Part shown: positions 5,583 through 9,704 of the stretch, in pieces | Layout: every line of letters starts with the position of its first letter | Numbering within the stretch: position 1 is the stretch's first letter | From: an uncultured Lachnospiraceae bacterium | GTDB taxonomy: Bacteria; Bacillota; Clostridia; Lachnospirales; Lachnospiraceae | Assembly: GCA_910579495.1 (NCBI GenBank) | Contig: CAJTVD010000106.1 | Coordinates: 1 to 9,704, forward strand | Reading direction: 5' to 3' | Length of the DNA stretch: 9,704 nt | Notes under the pieces: generated by a model | Database searches by the model: none | Seen by the model: the letters and a program-made list of their open reading frames with translations, nothing else | Told to the model about the DNA's origin: nothing | Position numbers and translations under genes: made by a program

Positions 5583-6485
5583 ATGGAGAAGGCATACCAA
5601 TTGGAATTTTTCGGGGAGAAAAGCGGAAGCCTGTTTGTCAATTGCTGCGGCATGTCGAAAACAGAGCCTTTTCACAGCTTTGGCCCGGCGATCAAGCCCC
5701 ATTATGTGATCCATTTTATTTTAGGGGGCAGGGGGCGCTTTTCCATTGGGGGGAGGGAATATTCCCTGGAGAGAGGATTTGGCTTTTTGATCCCGCCGGA
5801 CGCCCTTGCCTTTTATCAGGCGGATGAAGTGAATCCCTGGACATATATCTGGGTAGGGTTTTATGGGAGCATGGCAAAGGCACTGATTACGTCCATGGGA
5901 TTGTCGGCGGCGAATCCTGTGTTTAAGTCGGACAGGGAGACGGAGCTTTATCAGGCGGTGATGGATATGATGGAGCACAATACAGTGGGGATTGCCAATG
6001 ATCTTCGGAGAAACGGGCAGCTCCATTTGTTTTTGTCCCTGATAGCTGAGAGCGCCCATATTGAGGAACGGGGGGAGACGGATAAGGCGGACCAATATGT
6101 CAGGCGGGCGGTGGAGTTTATATTGAGCAACTACTGCAACCCAATTAAAGTGACGGATGTGGCGGATTATGTATGCATTAACAGGAGTTATCTGTATACC
6201 CTGTTCCGCAATGCCATGGGGATGTCCCCCCAGCAGTTTCTCACCACCTTCCGCATTACCCGGGCGGCGGAGCTTTTGCAGCTTACTTCCCTTCCGGTGG
6301 AGAGCATTGCCTTATCCTGCGGCTATTCGGATCCCCTGGTTTTTACAAAATCATTTAAGCAGATGAAGAAGATGTCCCCTTCTTCCTACCGGAAGGAGAT
6401 GCAGATGGGGGAAACCAGAAAAAGCAAGGAATACTTAAAGCAGATAGAAGATTTCATCAATCAGGTGAATAAATTAAACGGTTAA
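5583..6485 (+). CDS. AraC-family transcriptional regulator, probable galactose regulator
   Basis: 300 residues, cytoplasmic. Residues 30-95 form a cupin-like sugar-sensing domain (PHYVIHFILGGRGRFSIGG, FLIPPDALAFYQADE, WTYIWVGFYG). Residues 170-272 form the double helix-turn-helix AraC domain, with VTDVADYVCINRSYLYTLFR as the first HTH, the MSPQQFLTTFRITRAAELL linker, and SIALSCGYSDPLVFTKSFKQ as the second. A charged tail of about 28 residues follows. AAGGAG lies 7 nt before the ATG. It sits 111 bp upstream of galK on the same strand. The two 21-bp-spaced sites in that gap make it a likely direct activator of galKT, with galactose or a galactoside as candidate inducer. Family assignment is secure; target and ligand are inferred. 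Confidence 0.93.
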   Translation: MEKAYQLEFFGEKSGSLFVNCCGMSKTEPFHSFGPAIKPHYVIHFILGGRGRFSIGGREYSLERGFGFLIPPDALAFYQADEVNPWTYIWVGFYGSMAKALITSMGLSAANPVFKSDRETELYQAVMDMMEHNTVGIANDLRRNGQLHLFLSLIAESAHIEERGETDKADQYVRRAVEFILSNYCNPIKVTDVADYVCINRSYLYTLFRNAMGMSPQQFLTTFRITRAAELLQLTSLPVESIALSCGYSDPLVFTKSFKQMKKMSPSSYRKEMQMGETRKSKEYLKQIEDFINQVNKLNG

Positions 6486-6499
6486 CATTTTGACAGGTA

Positions 6500-6545
6500 T
6501 TTGCAACAAACCGTCCTAGGTTTGCAAGGGCGCTTACCCTATAAT
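6500..6545 (+). promoter_or_regulatory. Predicted galK promoter with AraC-type direct repeats
   Basis: TTTGCAA occurs at 6500-6506 and again at 6521-6527, exactly 21 bp apart, two turns of the helix. A perfect -10, TATAAT, lies at 6540-6545, but the hexamer 17 bp upstream (TAGGTT, 6517-6522) is a poor -35 and overlaps the second site. This matches activators of the AraC class that bind direct repeats and touch polymerase at the -35. A separate TTGACA at 6490-6495 has no usable -10 at normal spacing. Confidence 0.6.
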
Positions 6546-6596
6546 GAAAATATAGATAAGATTAACATCCGCCAGGCGGTAAATTGGGAGGCAGAA

Positions 6597-7760
6597 ATGA
6601 AGGATATTGTATTAAAGAAGTTTGAGGAAGTATTTGGGGATGCAGAGGGTGTAAAGGTATTTTTCGCCCCGGGGAGGGTGAACCTGATTGGGGAGCATAC
6701 GGATTATAACGGAGGGCATGTATTCCCCTGTGCCCTTACCATTGGTACTTATGGCGTTGCCAGGGTGAGGGAGGACAGGAAGCTGCGCTTTTTCTCCATG
6801 AATTTTGAGAGGCTGGGGATCATTGAGTCTTCCCTGGAAGAGCTGAAGCCGTCAAAGGAAGCCGGGTGGACCAATTATCCCAAGGGCGTGATGTGGGCTT
6901 TTGGGGAGAAGGGCTATCAGGTCCCTGCCGGGATGGACATTCTTTTAAATGGAAATATTCCCAATGGTTCCGGCCTGTCCTCTTCCGCTTCTGTGGAAGT
7001 GGTGGTTGGGGCAATGTTAAGGGAATTCTTTGGTTTCCAGGTGGGCAACCAGGATCTGGCGCTGATCGGGCAGTTTGCAGAAAACAATTTTAATGGTGTT
7101 AATTGCGGCATTATGGACCAGTTTGCCATTGCCATGGGCAAAAAGGACCATGCGATCTTTTTGGATACGGCGGACCTTTCTTATACATATGCCCCGGTGA
7201 AAATGGCGGGGGCAAAGATTGTGATTGCCTGCAGCAATAAGAAAAGAGGGCTTGGGGATTCCAAGTACAATGAGAGAAGGAGCGAGTGCGAGACAGCCCT
7301 TGCAGAGCTGCAGAAAGTTGTGGAGATCGGGGGGCTTGGGGATTTAAGCGAAGAGCAGTTTGAAGAATACAAGTCTGCCATCAAAGACCCGGTAAGGATC
7401 CGCAGGGCGAAACATGCGGTTTATGAAAACCAGCGTACCATCAAGGCAGTGGAAGCCCTTAAAGCAAATGACATTGCGCAGTTTGGGCAGATGATGAATG
7501 CTTCCCATGTATCTTTGCGGGATGATTATGAGGTTACAGGCATAGAGCTTGACACGCTGGTTGAGGAAGCCTGGAAGGTAGAGGGCGTTATTGGCTCCCG
7601 CATGACAGGGGCAGGCTTCGGCGGGTGTACGGTGAGCATTGTTGAGGACGGTGCAATTGATGCATTTATCAAGCAGGTAGGGGAGGCATACCGGGCCAAG
7701 ATCGGTTACGCTGCAGACTTTTATGTGGTGGAGATCGGGGACGGGCCCTGCATATTGTAA
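6597..7760 (+). CDS. galK: Galactokinase
   Basis: Phosphorylates alpha-D-galactose with ATP to galactose 1-phosphate, the first committed Leloir step, in the cytoplasm. At 387 residues it has the normal family length. Motifs: galactokinase signature GRVNLIGEHTDYNGG (26-40), ATP loop PNGSGLSSSAS (122-132), the catalytic Asp in NCGIMDQF (Asp174), and the C-terminal GHMP motif TGAGFGGCTV (337-346). The start at 6597 is chosen because GGGAGG lies 5 nt upstream and the protein then aligns with the family. An in-frame ATG at 6501 would add 32 unrelated residues across the promoter. galT follows 26 bp later. All active-site residues I can check are intact, so a working enzyme is expected. Confidence 0.97.
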   Translation: MKDIVLKKFEEVFGDAEGVKVFFAPGRVNLIGEHTDYNGGHVFPCALTIGTYGVARVREDRKLRFFSMNFERLGIIESSLEELKPSKEAGWTNYPKGVMWAFGEKGYQVPAGMDILLNGNIPNGSGLSSSASVEVVVGAMLREFFGFQVGNQDLALIGQFAENNFNGVNCGIMDQFAIAMGKKDHAIFLDTADLSYTYAPVKMAGAKIVIACSNKKRGLGDSKYNERRSECETALAELQKVVEIGGLGDLSEEQFEEYKSAIKDPVRIRRAKHAVYENQRTIKAVEALKANDIAQFGQMMNASHVSLRDDYEVTGIELDTLVEEAWKVEGVIGSRMTGAGFGGCTVSIVEDGAIDAFIKQVGEAYRAKIGYAADFYVVEIGDGPCIL

Positions 7761-7786
7761 ATTATTACCGGAATAGGAGAGCAAAG

Positions 7787-9307
7787 ATGATACAAGAGGA
7801 TATCAGAAAACTGGTGGCCTATGGGCTGGAAACAGGGTTGCTTACAGAGGCAGATAAGATTTACACAACCAACCGCCTGTTGGAGCTGTTTGGGCTGGAT
7901 GAGCTGGCAGGCTTGGAGGAAGGGAAAGATGCTGGGATTTCAGGCACCGGGACAGAAGGCCTGGAAGGGATTCTTGGCAGGATGCTTGACTATGCTTTTG
8001 AAAAGGGGATATTGAAGGAGGATGGCGTTGTATACCGGGATCTGTTTGACACGAAGATCATGAGTATTTTAATGCCCCGTCCCAGCGAAGTGATCAGGAC
8101 CTTTGAGCAATATTATCGGCAGGATCCGGTGAAAGCTACGGAGTATTATTATAAGCTGAGCTGTGATTCTGATTATATCAGGCGTTACCGGATCAAGAAG
8201 GATATGAAGTGGGTAACTTCCACGGAATATGGGGATTTGGATATTACCATTAACTTATCCAAGCCGGAAAAAGACCCCAAAGCCATAGCGGCGGCCAGGA
8301 CGGCAAAGCAGTCCGGTTACCCCAAGTGCCTGCTTTGCAGGGAAAACGAAGGGTATGCGGGGAGGGTGGATCATCCTGCAAGGCAGAACCACAGAATTAT
8401 CCCGGTGACTATCCAGGGAGACCAGTGGGGATTCCAGTATTCTCCTTATGTATATTATAATGAGCACTGCATTGTCTTTAACGGACAGCATATCCCTATG
8501 AAGATAGACAGGGGGGCGTTTTGTAAGCTGTTTGATTTCGTAGGGCAGTTCCCACACTATTTTGTAGGTTCCAATGCGGATCTTCCTATTGTGGGCGGGT
8601 CTATCTTAAGCCATGACCATTTCCAGGGGGGCAATTATGAATTTGCCATGGCAAAGGCCCCGGTGGAGAGAACCTTTACCGTAAAGGGCTTTGAGGATGT
8701 GGAAACAGGTATTGTAAAGTGGCCTATGTCAGTTATCCGCTTAAGGGCAAAGGACAGGGAGCGGGTAATCGCCCTGGCGGATCTGGTTTTGGGCCATTGG
8801 AGAGGATATACGGATGAGGATGCATTTATTTTTGCAGAGACAGAAGGGGAACCCCACAATACCATTACGCCTATTGCCCGTAAGAGGGGAGAGTGCTTTG
8901 AGCTTGACCTGGTGCTGAGGAATAATATTACCACACAGGAGCACCCCCTTGGGGTATTCCATCCCCATGCCAATCTCCACCATATTAAGAAAGAGAATAT
9001 TGGCCTGATTGAGGTAATGGGGCTTGCTGTGCTCCCGGCGCGGTTAAAGGATGAAATGGAAAGCTTAAAGCAGGCCATATTGGGGGGCAGGAATCTCCGG
9101 GAGGATGAAGCCCTTGCAAAACATGCTGACTGGGTGGAAGGCTTCCTGCCTGGGTATGGAAGCGTTGATGGGACGAATATTGATGAAATCATCAGGAAAG
9201 AGATTGGCATTGTATTTATGCAGGTGCTGACAGATGCAGGGGTTTATAAACGTACCCCCGAAGGGCAGCAGGCTTTTGGCAGGTTCATAGAAAGCCTGGA
9301 TGCATAG
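7787..9307 (+). CDS. galT: UTP/UDP-glucose-hexose-1-phosphate uridylyltransferase (Firmicutes type)
   Basis: Transfers UMP from UDP-glucose to galactose 1-phosphate, giving UDP-galactose and glucose 1-phosphate. The 506-residue length and sequence fit the long Firmicutes GalT class, not the ~350-residue E. coli type. Landmarks: YPKCLLCRENEG (178-189), a CxxC-like site; GFQYSPYVYYNEHCIVF; the nucleotide and catalytic block GGSILSHDHFQGGNYE (270-285) with the His-x-His of the HIT-like fold; and GVFHPHANLHHIKKENIGLI (389-408). AGGAGA lies 7 nt before the ATG. It sits 26 bp after galK without promoter or terminator between, so the two are one operon. A UDP-galactose 4-epimerase (galE) must be encoded elsewhere to complete the pathway. 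The frame is complete, ending TAG then TAA. Confidence 0.96.
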   Translation: MIQEDIRKLVAYGLETGLLTEADKIYTTNRLLELFGLDELAGLEEGKDAGISGTGTEGLEGILGRMLDYAFEKGILKEDGVVYRDLFDTKIMSILMPRPSEVIRTFEQYYRQDPVKATEYYYKLSCDSDYIRRYRIKKDMKWVTSTEYGDLDITINLSKPEKDPKAIAAARTAKQSGYPKCLLCRENEGYAGRVDHPARQNHRIIPVTIQGDQWGFQYSPYVYYNEHCIVFNGQHIPMKIDRGAFCKLFDFVGQFPHYFVGSNADLPIVGGSILSHDHFQGGNYEFAMAKAPVERTFTVKGFEDVETGIVKWPMSVIRLRAKDRERVIALADLVLGHWRGYTDEDAFIFAETEGEPHNTITPIARKRGECFELDLVLRNNITTQEHPLGVFHPHANLHHIKKENIGLIEVMGLAVLPARLKDEMESLKQAILGGRNLREDEALAKHADWVEGFLPGYGSVDGTNIDEIIRKEIGIVFMQVLTDAGVYKRTPEGQQAFGRFIESLDA

Positions 9308-9334
9308 TAAATGAAATTTTAAAAGAGCCGCAGG

Positions 9335-9385
9335 GCGCAGGAAGATATGCCGGGCAGATTGTGCTGACCGGCATATTTTATGCGC
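9335..9385 (+). terminator. Terminator of the galKT operon
   Basis: AAGATATGCCGG (9342-9353) pairs with CCGGCATATTTT (9368-9379), 12 pairs with one G-T, around a 14-nt loop, ending in TTTT about 70 bp after the galT stop. An outer GCGCA/TGCGC pair (9335-9339 with 9381-9385) flanks it, and GTGCTG/CAGCAC (9361-9366 with 9385-9390) offers a competing fold. Confidence 0.7.
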
Positions 9386-9465
9386 AGCACGTGCAGAGGA
9401 AACAAGCCGCAAAGGCATTGCCAATTATTTTACCATATATTTTTATATTATTTCTCTAAATTATA

Positions 9466-9508
9466 TCGACAAAATTTGGAAATAATATTATTATTAGAAT
9501 AATTCTAA
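9466..9508 (+). promoter_or_regulatory. Promoter with overlapping PerR-box-like operator
   Basis: TCGACA (9466-9471) and TATTAT (9489-9494) are 17 bp apart. TTAGAATAATTCTAA (9494-9508) is a perfect 7-1-7 palindrome that fits the PerR-box consensus TTATAATNATTATAA at 13 of 15 positions. It covers the predicted transcription start, where a bound repressor would block initiation. The gene that follows encodes a Fur/PerR-type protein, so autorepression is likely. Confidence 0.75.
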
Positions 9509-9526
9509 AATAGGGGCGGTGACAAG

Positions 9527-9682
9527 ATGACACGATATGCGCAATTGTTATTGGAATTGATCAATCAATCTAAAGAGCATATGACGGCAGAACAACTTTT
9601 TTTAGAACTGAAAAAAACAGAACCCAAGGTGGTTTTGGCAACTGTATACAATAATCCTATATTATTCACGGCACAGCCGTGA
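9527..9682 (+). pseudogene. Fur-family (PerR-like) repressor, interrupted N-terminal part
   Basis: From ATG 9527 the frame begins MTRYAQLLLELINQSKEHMT, continues AEQLFLELKKTEPKVVLATVYNN, and then reads PILFTAQP before a TGA (9680-9682), 51 residues in all. The first 43 match the winged-helix DNA-binding domain of clostridial Fur/PerR proteins, where the conserved ATVYNN is normally followed by LxxLxxxGLI and then the metal-binding dimerisation domain. The departure falls in mid-helix at about 9655, and the new sequence holds two tandem hairpins, so insertion of foreign DNA is the best explanation. PerR senses peroxide through iron or manganese; the fragment lacks those ligands and could not do so. 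GGTGA lies 4 nt before the start. The rest of the gene may resume outside the window. Confidence 0.7.
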
Positions 9683-9704
9683 AAGTGGCTGAAAGCCGCA
9701 TAGT
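9656..9704. mobile_element. Possible end of an inserted mobile element (tandem hairpins)
   Basis: Right after the point where the PerR-like frame is lost there is a perfect 8-bp stem, TTCACGGC-ACA-GCCGTGAA (9665-9683). It is followed by a second stem GTGGCT-GAA-AGCCGC (9685-9699, one G-T pair). Short subterminal hairpins of this kind are typical of IS200/IS605-type element ends, which have no terminal inverted repeats. The element body is outside the window, so family assignment is tentative. Confidence 0.35.

Noticed and set aside
5102..5653. Minus-strand and alternate plus-strand frames across the 18-bp repeats
   Set aside because: Repeats with an 18-bp period keep every frame open. The translated products are only Ala/Pro/Leu or Ser/Arg/Gln repeats and have no start signals.
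6501..6596. N-terminal extension of galactokinase from the ATG at 6501
   Set aside because: It would cover the TTTGCAA sites and the TATAAT box and adds residues not found in galactokinases; the ATG at 6597 has a proper ribosome site.

Overview
The window looks like chromosomal DNA from a low-to-moderate G+C Firmicute, most likely a gut clostridium of the Lachnospiraceae type. The evidence is the long Firmicutes-type GalT (HDHFQGG motif), strong AGGAG ribosome sites, sigma-A promoters, a tRNA-Gly without encoded CCA, and several Sec/lipobox lipoproteins. The genus cannot be fixed from sequence alone.

Left part (1-2145, mostly minus strand). The edge holds the N-terminus of an ISAs1-type transposase, cut by the window start. 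Next come a rho-independent terminator and a lipoprotein built of Sel1 (TPR-like) repeats. This gene has a perfect ribosome site and signal peptide but an AUA codon where its start should be. Upstream lies tRNA-Gly(UCC) with its own promoter and terminator.

Middle (2089-4700). A BmrR/GyrI-like MerR regulator reads to the right from a promoter with the 19-bp spacer typical of MerR targets, so it is probably autoregulated. After its terminator there is a decayed C-terminal fragment of a sensor histidine kinase, with a frameshift. A small minus-strand lipoprotein of unknown function follows, ending at a 23-bp perfect terminator stem. The 566-bp AT-rich gap beyond it contains a 7-1-7 palindrome and, near its right end, a sigma-A promoter.

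Right part (4699-9379, plus strand). A lipoprotein with a C-terminal tail of nine six-residue Q/E/P units is followed by an AraC-family regulator, galactokinase (galK) and UDP-glucose/UTP-hexose-1-phosphate uridylyltransferase (galT). This is a Leloir galactose cluster with its own regulator. The gap before galK has a good -10, a poor -35, and two TTTGCAA sites exactly 21 bp apart, the second overlapping the -35. This is the geometry of an AraC-type activator site, so the local regulator is the obvious candidate to switch on galKT. No galE, mutarotase, transporter or glycosidase is present.

Right edge (9466-9704). A perfect PerR-box-like palindrome overlaps the promoter of a Fur/PerR-family gene. 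The reading frame follows the family for about 43 residues, then departs into unrelated sequence with two tandem hairpins, so the gene appears interrupted, possibly by the end of a mobile element. I see no clear new defence or mobile system. The most notable points are the AUA start, the predicted galK operator, and the self-controlled but broken perR-like gene.
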